A DNA stretch of 64,000 nucleotides from Glaciecola flavus. Its GTDB lineage: Bacteria > Pseudomonadota > Gammaproteobacteria > Enterobacterales > Alteromonadaceae. A program made the translations under genes and the position numbers. The stretch covers positions 1-64,000 of the forward strand of contig NZ_JBHRSW010000017.1 in assembly GCF_042646125.1 (NCBI RefSeq). Direction: 5' to 3'. Shown here piece after piece: positions 34,235 through 43,105 of the stretch (within the stretch, counting starts at the first letter, position 1; each line of letters opens with the position of its first letter). Below the pieces are notes generated by a model, which was not told the DNA's origin, did no database searches, and was given only the letters and a program-made list of their open reading frames with translations.

Positions 34235-35167
34235 TTATGATTCTGGCTGCGACAGAGATATGGGATCGGAGTACTTGGGCTTGCCCTGCGTAATGGCTAT
34301 TTCTACTCGCCTGTTTAACGCTCTGGCTGCGGCAGTATCTTCATTACTCATAGGCTGCGTAGCTGCTTTCCCGATAACCCGCATTCTGGCTTCATCGAAG
34401 CCAGGCGCACGCCTTAACTCTTCTGCTACAGCAACCGCACGTTGTGCACTTAGATCCCAGTTAGAACTGTACAACTCATTTGATATCTGGATACCGTCAC
34501 TGTGTCCAGTGATCTCAACATCCCCTGGCATATCATTAAGTAGTACGCCTAAGCGTCGAATAACTGGCACAAACTGCGGCTGTAAAAATGCTGAACCGGC
34601 AGAAAAAGAGCCATTTTCTCGAATCCTAATAATGATTTGTTGACCTAAATTTTCGACATCAACCGCACCGTCTTTTATTTCTTTTTGCAAAAGTTCTTCA
34701 ACTTTCTTTTTGTTTTTTTCTTGGCGCTCTTTGTCAGCAGCAGCAGCGCCAGCCGTAGCAGTTTCATTCGCCGTTTTAGGTGACTGACCACCTCGGAAAC
34801 TCCCCCGTTGTTTTTGTCTTCCGCCGGATGAGTCATCTTCACCCTCTTGAAAGTTTAGCATCGGGCGAGTGATGTCTTGAGTAACCTGTTGTATGGTTTC
34901 AATGGGTGTTGGATCAGGTTTACCGGGTCTAAATTCGAGCGCCACGACACTGGTACCTTTGGGGATATCTTTTAACTCAACTTTGTTTTGTACACCAAAA
35001 GCAAACTTCATCGAGCCTGCAATTTGCTTAAATTTTTTGACATCCATTTCTGAAAAAGAAAGCAACAATACAAAAAAGCACATCAACAAAGACATTAAGT
35101 CAGCAAATGTCCCCATCCATGCCGGTAAGCCCTCGGGAGGGCATTTGGGGCATTCTTGTTCTTCCAT
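34235..35167 (-). CDS. pomB: Sodium-type flagellar stator protein PomB (MotB family)
   Basis: 310 aa. N-terminal cytoplasmic tail, one membrane helix with the ion-binding Asp (MGTFADLMSLLMCFFVLLLSF), then the plug/linker and a C-terminal OmpA-like peptidoglycan-binding domain (ITGHSDGIQISNELYSSNWDLSAQRAVAVAEEL). The segment SEMDVKKFKQIAGSMKFAFGVQNK is typical of PomB, which indicates Na+ coupling. Start overlaps the pomA stop by 1 bp. Confidence 0.93.
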   Translation of the reverse strand: MEEQECPKCPPEGLPAWMGTFADLMSLLMCFFVLLLSFSEMDVKKFKQIAGSMKFAFGVQNKVELKDIPKGTSVVALEFRPGKPDPTPIETIQQVTQDITRPMLNFQEGEDDSSGGRQKQRGSFRGGQSPKTANETATAGAAAADKERQEKNKKKVEELLQKEIKDGAVDVENLGQQIIIRIRENGSFSAGSAFLQPQFVPVIRRLGVLLNDMPGDVEITGHSDGIQISNELYSSNWDLSAQRAVAVAEELRRAPGFDEARMRVIGKAATQPMSNEDTAAARALNRRVEIAITQGKPKYSDPISLSQPES

Positions 35168-35928
35168 TATTCGGCCTCACTTGATTTGCGTTTACCTTCC
35201 GCAATATAGCCTTTGAGTACACCTTCAATAACACGGGGGTTTTGCCCATCGGCAATGCCTAAAATACCATCAAGAATCAAGCTTTGATTGAGTTTTTCTT
35301 CTCCACAACGGACTTGAAGTTTAAATGCTACGGGCAAGCAAAACAGGTTGGCAAGCATCGCACCATACAAAGTCGTGAGTAGTGCTACTGCCATTGCAGG
35401 TCCAATCGATTTAGGGTCATCCATGTTTGACAACATGGCAACCAAACCTATCAACGTACCAATCATTCCCATAGCCGGCGCGACATCTCCCATTGACTTA
35501 AAGATGACTGAGCCAGAATCATGGCGTTCTGTAGTATTTGATATATCCTTGGCCATTGTTGCTCTCACCACATCAACGTCATGACCATCGACTAACATAT
35601 CCACGCCTTTTTGCATGAAAGGGTTTTCTATTTCGGCTTCTTCTAAGGCTAAAAAACCACCTTTTCGTGCGGCGTCTGCCATTTCTACGATTTTCTCTAT
35701 CAGTTCTTCTGGCGCTTGAAGCTTAAAGGAAAATGCTTTTGCCACAACCTTGCCTGCCCCCAAAAACTGGGACATGGGGTATTGCATTAATACGACAAAA
35801 ATCGAACCGCCAAATACAATAAGCACCGATGGAACATTGAAGAAAATAGTAATATCTCCTCCCAGAATCATCGCCATGACGACGAATCCTAGTGCGCCTA
35901 AAAATCCGACAAGGGTTGCTAAATCCAC
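35167..35928 (-). CDS. pomA: Sodium-type flagellar stator protein PomA (MotA family)
   Basis: 253 aa, same length as Vibrio PomA. Four membrane helices (LATLVGFLGALGFVVMAMIL; VLIVFGGSIFVVLMQYP; MGMIGTLIGLVAML; AVALLTTLYGAMLANLFCLPVAF) and a large cytoplasmic loop with charged residues facing FliG. Forms the torque-generating channel with PomB. The two genes are an isolated pair outside the main flagellar cluster, as is usual. Confidence 0.94.
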   Translation of the reverse strand: MDLATLVGFLGALGFVVMAMILGGDITIFFNVPSVLIVFGGSIFVVLMQYPMSQFLGAGKVVAKAFSFKLQAPEELIEKIVEMADAARKGGFLALEEAEIENPFMQKGVDMLVDGHDVDVVRATMAKDISNTTERHDSGSVIFKSMGDVAPAMGMIGTLIGLVAMLSNMDDPKSIGPAMAVALLTTLYGAMLANLFCLPVAFKLQVRCGEEKLNQSLILDGILGIADGQNPRVIEGVLKGYIAEGKRKSSEAE

Positions 35929-36157
35929 TGAAAACTCCTAAAAATTTTAATGCTTTGCAGTCAAAAAGGTGTAACAGACTCTACAGAAGTTAACGGCAAG
36001 CCCTAGCAATCCTTTATTAAAAAGAAAACTCCCGCAAACAACTCTGCAACAGGCAATGGACTGCGCGCTCACGCGTCATTTTTAAATTGAATTTACAGGC
36101 GGGTTTAGGTATCGTTCAGTCCAGTTTTTTATTGTGAAAAGACACGCTATCTAAATT

Positions 36158-36388
36158 ATGAACACCGACAACCTTTCTTTTGAACAAGCCATGCAGGAAT
36201 TAGAGCAAATTGTGTCTCAAATGGAACAAGGCGATATTAGTTTAGAGGCCTCACTTAAAAGCTTCGAGCGTGGTATTTCTCTTGCTCGACATAGCCAATC
36301 CTTGCTAAACAAAGCAGAACAAAAAGTAAAAATACTGACCAGCAATGGTATTGATGAAAACTTGCAAGATTTCACTGCTCACGACTAG
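36158..36388 (+). CDS. xseB: Exodeoxyribonuclease VII small subunit
   Basis: 76 aa, typical size. Helical hairpin with the family pattern LSFEQAMQELEQIVSQMEQGDISLEASLKSFERGISLARHSQSLL. Partner of XseA (not in the window) for single-strand exonuclease activity. Six bases separate it from ispA; the xseB-ispA-dxs order is the standard gammaproteobacterial operon. Confidence 0.94.
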   Translation: MNTDNLSFEQAMQELEQIVSQMEQGDISLEASLKSFERGISLARHSQSLLNKAEQKVKILTSNGIDENLQDFTAHD

Positions 36389-36394
36389 GTTCTT

Positions 36395-37291
36395 ATGAGT
36401 GAAACCTTAGCATTGCTGCAAGATGAAACTAACGCGGCCTTAAAACGCAGTTTTGAAAGCTTAGCTTCTAACCTTCAATATACCGATTCATACTTATTGC
36501 AGGCTGTTTCTTATTCGTTGTTAAATGGCGGAAAAAGAATGCGTCCACTATTACTGCGTCTGACGGGTAAAATGTTATCCGCAGATACCCAAGATTTAAA
36601 CGTTGCAGCCTTGGCATTAGAATGTATTCATGCGTATTCATTAGTTCACGACGATTTACCAGCTATGGACGACGATGCACTGCGTCGCGGGAAGCCAACT
36701 TGCCACATTCAATTTAACGAAGCGACGGCGATATTGGCAGGAGATGCTTTACAATCGATGGCTTTCGAATGTCTCAGCTCAATGCCGATGAGCGAGTATG
36801 GAGAGAGTAAGCGAGCTAAACTGGTTGCCATTTTATCAAGAGCAGCCGGTATTAGAGGTATGTGCCAAGGGCAAAGCCTAGACTTACTCGCGACAGATAA
36901 AGCTATTTCTTTAGAACAACTGAGTGAGTTACACAGACTAAAGACGGGTGCTTTAATTGAATCAGCGGTCAGTATGGCAAGCTGTTTGTCTCCACAAGCT
37001 AGTGAAGAAACCGATGAACACTTACGCAAGTATGCAAGAGCAATTGGCCTCGCTTTTCAAATTCAAGATGACATACTCGATGTAACATCTGATACCCTAA
37101 CACTAGGTAAACCTCAGGGGTCTGATGTCGAAAATAACAAATCTACCTTTGTCACACATTTAGGTTTGCAAGGTGCAAAAGAAGCCTTAAAGACACAGTA
37201 TCAAGAAGCACTACAAGCATTAACGCAATTGCCTTACAATACCGAAGATTTACGGTGTTTTACTGACTATATGGTCGCCAGAATTCATTGA
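36395..37291 (+). CDS. ispA: (2E,6E)-farnesyl diphosphate synthase
   Basis: 298 aa. Condenses isopentenyl diphosphate with DMAPP/GPP to make farnesyl diphosphate. First Asp-rich motif in SLVHDDLPAMDDDALRRGKPT, second in FQIQDDILDVT, and GGKRMRPLLLRL for diphosphate binding. Lies between xseB and dxs. Confidence 0.95.
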   Translation: MSETLALLQDETNAALKRSFESLASNLQYTDSYLLQAVSYSLLNGGKRMRPLLLRLTGKMLSADTQDLNVAALALECIHAYSLVHDDLPAMDDDALRRGKPTCHIQFNEATAILAGDALQSMAFECLSSMPMSEYGESKRAKLVAILSRAAGIRGMCQGQSLDLLATDKAISLEQLSELHRLKTGALIESAVSMASCLSPQASEETDEHLRKYARAIGLAFQIQDDILDVTSDTLTLGKPQGSDVENNKSTFVTHLGLQGAKEALKTQYQEALQALTQLPYNTEDLRCFTDYMVARIH

Positions 37292-37334
37292 TTCTGGTCA
37301 CCGTTCAACAAGATATTAAATAAGACAAAAAAGC

Positions 37335-39191
37335 ATGACCCTAGATTTATCACAGTATCCGCATTTAGCCCTTGCCAATACGCCCAAAGAACTTCGGCAA
37401 TTGTCAAAACATCAGCTAAATAAAATAGCCAAAGAGCTTCGGCTATTTCTACTTAACTGTGTAAGTCAAAGTAGCGGTCACTTCGCTTCTGGCTTGGGTA
37501 CAGTAGAACTGACCGTCGCCCTACACTACGTCTACAATACCCCCTTTGATCGCTTAGTTTGGGACGTGGGTCACCAAGCATACCCGCACAAAATACTCAC
37601 CGGTCGTAGAGACCGCATGACTACTATTCGTCAAAAAGAAGGCTTACACCCTTTTCCTTGGCCGCCTGAAAGTGAGTACGATACTTTTGCCGTAGGGCAT
37701 TCCTCTACCTCCATCAGTGCCGCACTCGGTATGGCCATTGCGGCGAAAAAAGAAAATAAGGGCAGGAAGGTCGTAGCGGTTATCGGAGACGGAGCGATGA
37801 CAGCGGGTTTAGCTTTTGAAGCATTAAACCACGGAGGTGACATTAACGAAGACTTGCTGGTCGTGTTAAACGACAATGAAATGTCGATTTCAGAAAATGT
37901 GGGCGCGTTAAATAGTCACCTCACTCGGCTACTCACAGGCTCCCTCTTTAACTCTTTTCGAGACGGCAGTAAAAAGCTACTTAGTAACGTTCCACCAATC
38001 AAAGAACTCGCTAGTCGTGCCGAAGAACACATTAAAGGCATGGTTGCACCTGGTACAATATTTGAGGAACTCGGTTTTCACTATGCCGGTCCAATAGACG
38101 GGCACGATGTCACTACCCTGGTCGATACCTTAAGCAACATGCGAAAAATGACGGGACCGAAACTTTTGCATGTTGTCACTCGCAAAGGCAAAGGATACGA
38201 AAAAGCGGAACAAGATCCGATTAAATGGCATGCGGTACCTAAGTTTGACCACACGACTGAAAAGTTTCCTGAGAGTAAACCTGGTAAACCCACTTTTTCC
38301 GCAATTTTTGGAAACTGGCTATGCGACATGGCTGAACTTGATCCAGATCTAGTCGCAATCACGCCTGCAATGCGCGAAGGCTCGGGTATGGTAAGGTTTT
38401 CACAACGCTTTCCTGAGCAGTACATCGACGTTGCCATTGCTGAGCAACATGCAGTTACCTTAGCCGCTGGGTTAGCAAGAGAAGGCAAGCATGCCATTGT
38501 AGCAATATACTCGACTTTTCTGCAGCGCGCGTACGATCAACTTATTCACGATGTTGCCTTGCAAAATCTACCCGTATTATTTGCTATTGATCGCGCAGGA
38601 ATAGTGGGCGCGGATGGACCAACACACCAAGGTGCATTTGATATCGCATTTTTGCGCTGTATACCCAATATGATCATCATGACGCCGTCTGATGAAGCAG
38701 AATGTCGAAATATGCTGTTCACTGGACATAAGGAAAATTCCCCCGTCGCAGTGCGTTATCCTAGAGGCGCAGGTATTGGCGTAGCGCCAGAAAAAACAAT
38801 GACTCAAGTTGAAATCGGTAAGTCAAGAACCCTCAAAGAAGGTAAAAAGATTGCTATTTTAAACTTCGGCACATTGATAAGTGAGGCAAAGAAAGCAGCG
38901 AATCAACTGGATGCGACATTAATCGATATGCGCTTTGTAAAACCCATTGATACAGAAGCGGTTCTCAATGCGGCTGATACTCATGATCTGATTGTTACTT
39001 TAGAAGATGCCGCTGTAACAGGGGGCGCTGGCGCAGCCGTTCAACAATGCTTGACTGAACACAAGATCCTCGCGCATGTGCTTTGCCTTGGACTACCAGA
39101 TAAATTTATTATGCAAGGCACGCAACAAGAAATGTATACCGAACTTGGCATTGATGCTAACGGAATTGTTGAATCGATTAAAAACTTCTAG
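37335..39191 (+). CDS. dxs: 1-deoxy-D-xylulose-5-phosphate synthase
   Basis: 618 aa thiamine-diphosphate enzyme joining pyruvate and glyceraldehyde 3-phosphate, first step of the MEP isoprenoid pathway. Thiamine motif VVAVIGDGAMTAGLAFEALNHGGD...VVLNDN, catalytic-domain AEQHAVTLAAGLA, and DGPTHQGAFD. Length and domain order are normal. Preceded by ispA with a 43-bp gap. Confidence 0.96.
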   Translation: MTLDLSQYPHLALANTPKELRQLSKHQLNKIAKELRLFLLNCVSQSSGHFASGLGTVELTVALHYVYNTPFDRLVWDVGHQAYPHKILTGRRDRMTTIRQKEGLHPFPWPPESEYDTFAVGHSSTSISAALGMAIAAKKENKGRKVVAVIGDGAMTAGLAFEALNHGGDINEDLLVVLNDNEMSISENVGALNSHLTRLLTGSLFNSFRDGSKKLLSNVPPIKELASRAEEHIKGMVAPGTIFEELGFHYAGPIDGHDVTTLVDTLSNMRKMTGPKLLHVVTRKGKGYEKAEQDPIKWHAVPKFDHTTEKFPESKPGKPTFSAIFGNWLCDMAELDPDLVAITPAMREGSGMVRFSQRFPEQYIDVAIAEQHAVTLAAGLAREGKHAIVAIYSTFLQRAYDQLIHDVALQNLPVLFAIDRAGIVGADGPTHQGAFDIAFLRCIPNMIIMTPSDEAECRNMLFTGHKENSPVAVRYPRGAGIGVAPEKTMTQVEIGKSRTLKEGKKIAILNFGTLISEAKKAANQLDATLIDMRFVKPIDTEAVLNAADTHDLIVTLEDAAVTGGAGAAVQQCLTEHKILAHVLCLGLPDKFIMQGTQQEMYTELGIDANGIVESIKNF

Positions 39192-39346
39192 TAGCTCTTG
39201 AAAGCTCTGTATCGAATACTCTCTAGGAAATAGTCTATAAATTGGTCTACTGGCAAAGTACTTGCTTGTATTTTAAGCACAAACAAAATGACGAAAAATC
39301 GTCACTATCTCTATATCACTAGATTTGTCTTAAATCAGGAAAGTCA

Positions 39347-40192
39347 ATGAAGAAGCTAGCTGTATTATTTGCGCTATCTGCGTGTTTTTGCGTAAATGCC
39401 AATCCATATGAATCGATCGCGAATGCTATCAATATAGATAGTGACGGACTTGTACAAATAGAATTATTGGCTTTGGATGATGATTCAGCGGAATGCATTG
39501 ATACGGGTTTGTATTTTAACCTGAATAGTGCTGCAAGTGAGGTTTGGCTTGACACGATTATCCTATCAAGACAAAGCAACCAACTTTTAAACTTTACTTT
39601 TGAAGAGTCTAGCTGTGAACTCACTCAACTCGGCTTACCTCAAATTTATACCGATAGCGAGAATACCCCAAGTTTAGGCCCCTTAACCGAAACCGGTTTA
39701 TACGGAAATGTGGCGCTAATTGGCACAAATGGCATCGACGAAACGAGTATAACATCTAACAGTCACTACAAGCGAGACGTCGCTGCGGCTGCTTTCGATG
39801 GCTATCTATATACTCAAAAAACCAATGATGACGCAGGCGATCGTGTTGCTCGGGGAATTTGGTTGGCTCCTTTGGAGGAAGATGAAGCAGACCTAGATTT
39901 GAGCCCCACAATTACCGTCGACTTCCAGCTTGCTGTCGAGCTAAAAGGCATAGGCATCTTTATCAATCAACAGTCTCTGAGCCTAGGAAGATTGCCACGT
40001 CAAATGGCGATATCTGTCTCGCAAGATGGTCAGAATTTTGAACCATTGGTTGTTCACAACCTACAAAATAAAGAAGACAATATGTTTGAACTTCCTCAAA
40101 ACACAAAGTTCCGTTACTTTAAAATGCAGTTTATTCAAAACTTTGGCGATGCAAAATTTGTTGAGGTCGATGAAATAGAGTTTTATCAGTAA
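39347..40192 (+). CDS. Exported protein with discoidin (F5/8 type C)-like C-terminus
   Basis: 281 aa. Signal peptide MKKLAVLFALSACFCVNA, start preceded by AGGAAAG. The C-terminal ~100 residues read like a discoidin/F5-8C beta-sandwich (GIWLAPLE, MAISVSQDGQNFEPLVVHNLQ, FRYFKMQFIQNFGDAKFVEVDEIEFY), a fold that often binds carbohydrate. The N-terminal part is acidic and unrecognised. Single gene. Confidence 0.6.
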   Translation: MKKLAVLFALSACFCVNANPYESIANAINIDSDGLVQIELLALDDDSAECIDTGLYFNLNSAASEVWLDTIILSRQSNQLLNFTFEESSCELTQLGLPQIYTDSENTPSLGPLTETGLYGNVALIGTNGIDETSITSNSHYKRDVAAAAFDGYLYTQKTNDDAGDRVARGIWLAPLEEDEADLDLSPTITVDFQLAVELKGIGIFINQQSLSLGRLPRQMAISVSQDGQNFEPLVVHNLQNKEDNMFELPQNTKFRYFKMQFIQNFGDAKFVEVDEIEFYQ

Positions 40193-40226
40193 TAAGGAAT
40201 TTCGATAAGCTTTTGCAGACGGTTTT

Positions 40227-40640
40227 ATGAATAGATATCTAAATAAATTGATACCCGTAGTTGTCGCAGTCTTATTCGGGTCGTTGATTGCTTTTCTCGG
40301 CAGCTACATTACAGGATATACCGCAGCGCTGGTGATGCCAGTTTATTTCGCAAGTTTTATGATTTTATGGGATATCGTAGTCATTCAGTTTTTGGGTTTC
40401 GGGTTAATCACGATTTTAACTGTGACCACTTATGTAAGATATTTTTGTAAATCATACATTAACGCAGTTTTCGTAATATTTATTTCTTGTCAATTTGTTC
40501 TCAACTTCCCATTTACACAATCTATTTATTGGATTAATTTTGGGCTAATTTTCGCAATAGTAAATCTAAGCTATCTGTCGACTCGATTATTGACAAGAAA
40601 ACAATACTACCAACAACACCTTTTAAGTATCATTAAATAA
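40227..40640 (+). CDS. Small uncharacterised membrane protein
   Basis: 137 aa with about four hydrophobic helices (LIPVVVAVLFGSLIAFLGSY, LVMPVYFASFMILWDIVVIQFL, INAVFVIFISCQFVLNF, IYWINFGLIFAIVNLSYL). No family recognised. It starts 34 bp after the discoidin-like gene and ends overlapping the 3' end of pgpA on the other strand by 8 bp. Confidence 0.55.
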   Translation: MNRYLNKLIPVVVAVLFGSLIAFLGSYITGYTAALVMPVYFASFMILWDIVVIQFLGFGLITILTVTTYVRYFCKSYINAVFVIFISCQFVLNFPFTQSIYWINFGLIFAIVNLSYLSTRLLTRKQYYQQHLLSIIK

Positions 40641-41118
40641 AATCAATCCACAACATCAATTGCATAAAGATGCAGGCAAAAGCGCCCGCAATCAAATCAT
40701 CTAGCATGATGCCAGTACCGCCATGTACATGTTTGTCAAAAAAGCTAATGGGCCATGGCTTCAAAATATCAAAAAATCTAAAAAGAACAAAACCAATTAA
40801 TATATTTATCCATGTCAATGGTAAAAACAAAAATGTCACAAGCATGCCTGCAATTTCATCCCAAACGATAGACCCGTGGTCATGCAGTTCCAAGGCTTCA
40901 GAGGTTTTCCCACAAAACCGAACACCTGACAAGCAAACGACAAAGGTTACCAATAGATACCATTCTATGCTGACATACGATAACAAAATTAAGATAGGGA
41001 TAGCTGCGAGAGAGCCAAAAGTGCCGGGCATAAATGGGATCAAACCCGATCCAAAGCCCAAGCCCAAAAAGTGATCAGGATTTTTTAAGGAGACTTTAGC
41101 GCGTAGTTGAGGTTCCAT
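40633..41118 (-). CDS. pgpA: Phosphatidylglycerophosphatase A
   Basis: 161 aa. Removes phosphate from phosphatidylglycerophosphate in the inner membrane. Signatures FLGLGFGSGLIPFMPGTFGSLAAIP, DHGSIVWDEIAGMLVTFLFLP, FRFFDILKPWPISFFDKHVHGGTGIMLDDLIAG. Last gene of the nrdR-rib-nusB-thiL-pgpA run, 40 bp after thiL. Confidence 0.94.
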   Translation of the reverse strand: MEPQLRAKVSLKNPDHFLGLGFGSGLIPFMPGTFGSLAAIPILILLSYVSIEWYLLVTFVVCLSGVRFCGKTSEALELHDHGSIVWDEIAGMLVTFLFLPLTWINILIGFVLFRFFDILKPWPISFFDKHVHGGTGIMLDDLIAGAFACIFMQLMLWIDFI

Positions 41119-41158
41119 AATAATCTAGTTTCCCCCAGACATACTCAATAACAGCTGC

Positions 41159-42133
41159 CTAAAAGTGTTGATAACCGCGCTGCAGTGTTTCAGGCAATTC
41201 ATACTCTTTGTCATCCAATCGCAGATCTACTTTCCCATTTGCGCCTGTCACTTGACCAATGCAAGTACACGGAATATTGTAGCTAGCCATAGCTGATTCT
41301 ACACTGACCCTGTGTACCTCGGGAACAGTAAACAATAATTCATAATCATCGCCTCCGGTGCAAGCGTAGCCCAAGGCCTGATCCAAATGAGGAACAGTCG
41401 AACCCAGAGCCCTTGAAATGGGTAGGCGATCGAGGTGTAAAATTACGCCCACACCCGAAGCCTCGACGATGTGTTGCATGTCTTGCAGTAAACCATCTGA
41501 CACATCGATACAAGAGGATGCCAATCTTCTTAAGGTTTGTCCGGCTAGTATTCTCGGTGTGGGGAAATAGTGTCGGTTAACAAGGGCATGCTTGTGAGTA
41601 GGATCAGCGGCTTCCAACTTACCTAAAAGTATATCCAAACCGGCTGATGCATCACCCAGGGTGCCAGTAACAAACACCCAATCACCTGGTTTGGCACTGG
41701 AACGAGTCAAGGTGCTGTCTGACGGAACAAAGCCTTGCGCCGTTATTGTAATAGCCAAGCTACCTTTGACGGTGTCACCACCAATAAGCTGTACCGAAAA
41801 ATACTCAGTTAATTCTTTAATTTTGTCCGAAAAAGCACGAAGCCAAATTTCGTCGGCCTTTGGGATAGATAACGACAAATTAATCCATGCAGGCTCAGCA
41901 CCCATTGCGGCTAAATCACTTAGATTTACTGCCATAGCTTTGTGGGCAATTGCGGATGGCTGACTTTCCTTTAAAAAATGAACAGATTCCAGCAAAGTGT
42001 CTGTGGTGGTGGCTAAAAGTTGCCCTTCTGGGATCTGCGTTATGGCCGCATCATCACCAATGCCAATCAGCACGTCTTTGCGCTGGTTGTCGGATGTTTG
42101 AAAATACTGCTTGATCAGACTAAATTCGTTCAA
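41159..42133 (-). CDS. thiL: Thiamine-monophosphate kinase
   Basis: 324 aa. Phosphorylates thiamine monophosphate to thiamine diphosphate. N-terminal EFSLIKQYF and GIGDDAAI, then TTDTLLESVHF, AVNLSDLAAMGAEPAW, IGGDTVKG and DVSDGLLQDM match the AIR-synthase-like fold of ThiL. Starts 2 bp after nusB ends. Confidence 0.95.
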   Translation of the reverse strand: MNEFSLIKQYFQTSDNQRKDVLIGIGDDAAITQIPEGQLLATTTDTLLESVHFLKESQPSAIAHKAMAVNLSDLAAMGAEPAWINLSLSIPKADEIWLRAFSDKIKELTEYFSVQLIGGDTVKGSLAITITAQGFVPSDSTLTRSSAKPGDWVFVTGTLGDASAGLDILLGKLEAADPTHKHALVNRHYFPTPRILAGQTLRRLASSCIDVSDGLLQDMQHIVEASGVGVILHLDRLPISRALGSTVPHLDQALGYACTGGDDYELLFTVPEVHRVSVESAMASYNIPCTCIGQVTGANGKVDLRLDDKEYELPETLQRGYQHF

Positions 42134-42135
42134 AA

Positions 42136-42558
42136 CTACTTTCTTTCGTCTTTACGAAGTGTTTTCACGGCTTTATCTAAAGCACCGTTTATAAACTTAT
42201 GACTTTCTTCGGCACCATAAATTTTAGCCAGCTCGATCGCTTCGTTTATCACGACTTTGTAAGGAATATCGAGACGTTCGACTAATTCAAAAGTAGCCAT
42301 GCGTAGAATAGTTTTTTCGATTGGGTCGAGCTCATTGGGTAATCGACCTAGATAGGGCTTAATAGCTTGATCAAGCACCTCAACATCCTCGGCTACACCC
42401 TCCAATAGAACCTTGAAATAACCCATATCGATTTTGGTCATATCATTGGTAGTGGCCAAGTGTAATTCGATTTGCTTGATATCATTGCCGCTCATCAACC
42501 AACTGTACAACGCTTGAACGGCGAGCTCTCTCGCCTTTTTTCTGGCTTGTGGCTTCAC
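42136..42558 (-). CDS. nusB: Transcription antitermination factor NusB
   Basis: 140 aa all-helical RNA-binding protein of the rRNA antitermination complex (with NusE/S10). KKARELAVQALYSWLMSGND, YFKVLLEGVAED, ILRMATFELVERLDIPYKVVINEAIELAKIYGAEESHKFINGALDK. Its ATG overlaps the ribH stop by 1 bp. Confidence 0.95.
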   Translation of the reverse strand: MKPQARKKARELAVQALYSWLMSGNDIKQIELHLATTNDMTKIDMGYFKVLLEGVAEDVEVLDQAIKPYLGRLPNELDPIEKTILRMATFELVERLDIPYKVVINEAIELAKIYGAEESHKFINGALDKAVKTLRKDERK

Positions 42559-43034
42559 TATAGAGCCTCGTCAATAGCAGCCATGACATTTACCATTTCA
42601 AGCGCAGAGTGCGCAGCTTCAGCGCCTTTGTTCCCTGCTTTTGTGCCCGAGCGCTCAATTGCTTGCTCGATGCTGTCAGTAGTGATAACGCCAAATGCTA
42701 CTGGTATCGTCGCATCCAAGGCGACTTGAGCCAAGCCTTTGTTACACTCACCCGCAACAAAGTCAAAGTGCGGAGTACCGCCACGAATAACTGCGCCTAG
42801 CGCAATAACCGCATCAAACTGCCCTTTTTCGACGAGTTTTTTTGTCACTACGGGTAGCTCATAAGCGCCAGGCACTCTTACTAGCGTAATATCATCAGGA
42901 TTGACTTCTCCATGCCTTTCTAATGTATCAAGCGCACCTTCGACCAAGCTTTCAACAACAAAACTATTGAATCTGGCGACAACCACAGCAAACTTTTTAC
43001 CTGTAGCACGAATATTACCTTCGATTATGTTCAT
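42558..43034 (-). CDS. ribH: 6,7-dimethyl-8-ribityllumazine synthase
   Basis: 158 aa. Condenses the RibD product-derived pyrimidine with the RibB product to lumazine. ARFNSFVVESLVEGALDTL, VRVPGAYELPVV, ALGAVIRGGTPHFDFVAGE with the catalytic His, and PVAFGVITTDSIEQAIERSG are conserved. A 71-bp gap after ribBA is the largest in the upstream part of the operon and could hold an internal promoter. Confidence 0.95.
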   Translation of the reverse strand: MNIIEGNIRATGKKFAVVVARFNSFVVESLVEGALDTLERHGEVNPDDITLVRVPGAYELPVVTKKLVEKGQFDAVIALGAVIRGGTPHFDFVAGECNKGLAQVALDATIPVAFGVITTDSIEQAIERSGTKAGNKGAEAAHSALEMVNVMAAIDEAL

Positions 43035-43105
43035 AGATTAGTCTCCTGATAAAAACGGCGCGAAGTATAGCACATCTGCGCTGGATGCCAGCTTATTTTT
43101 AATAC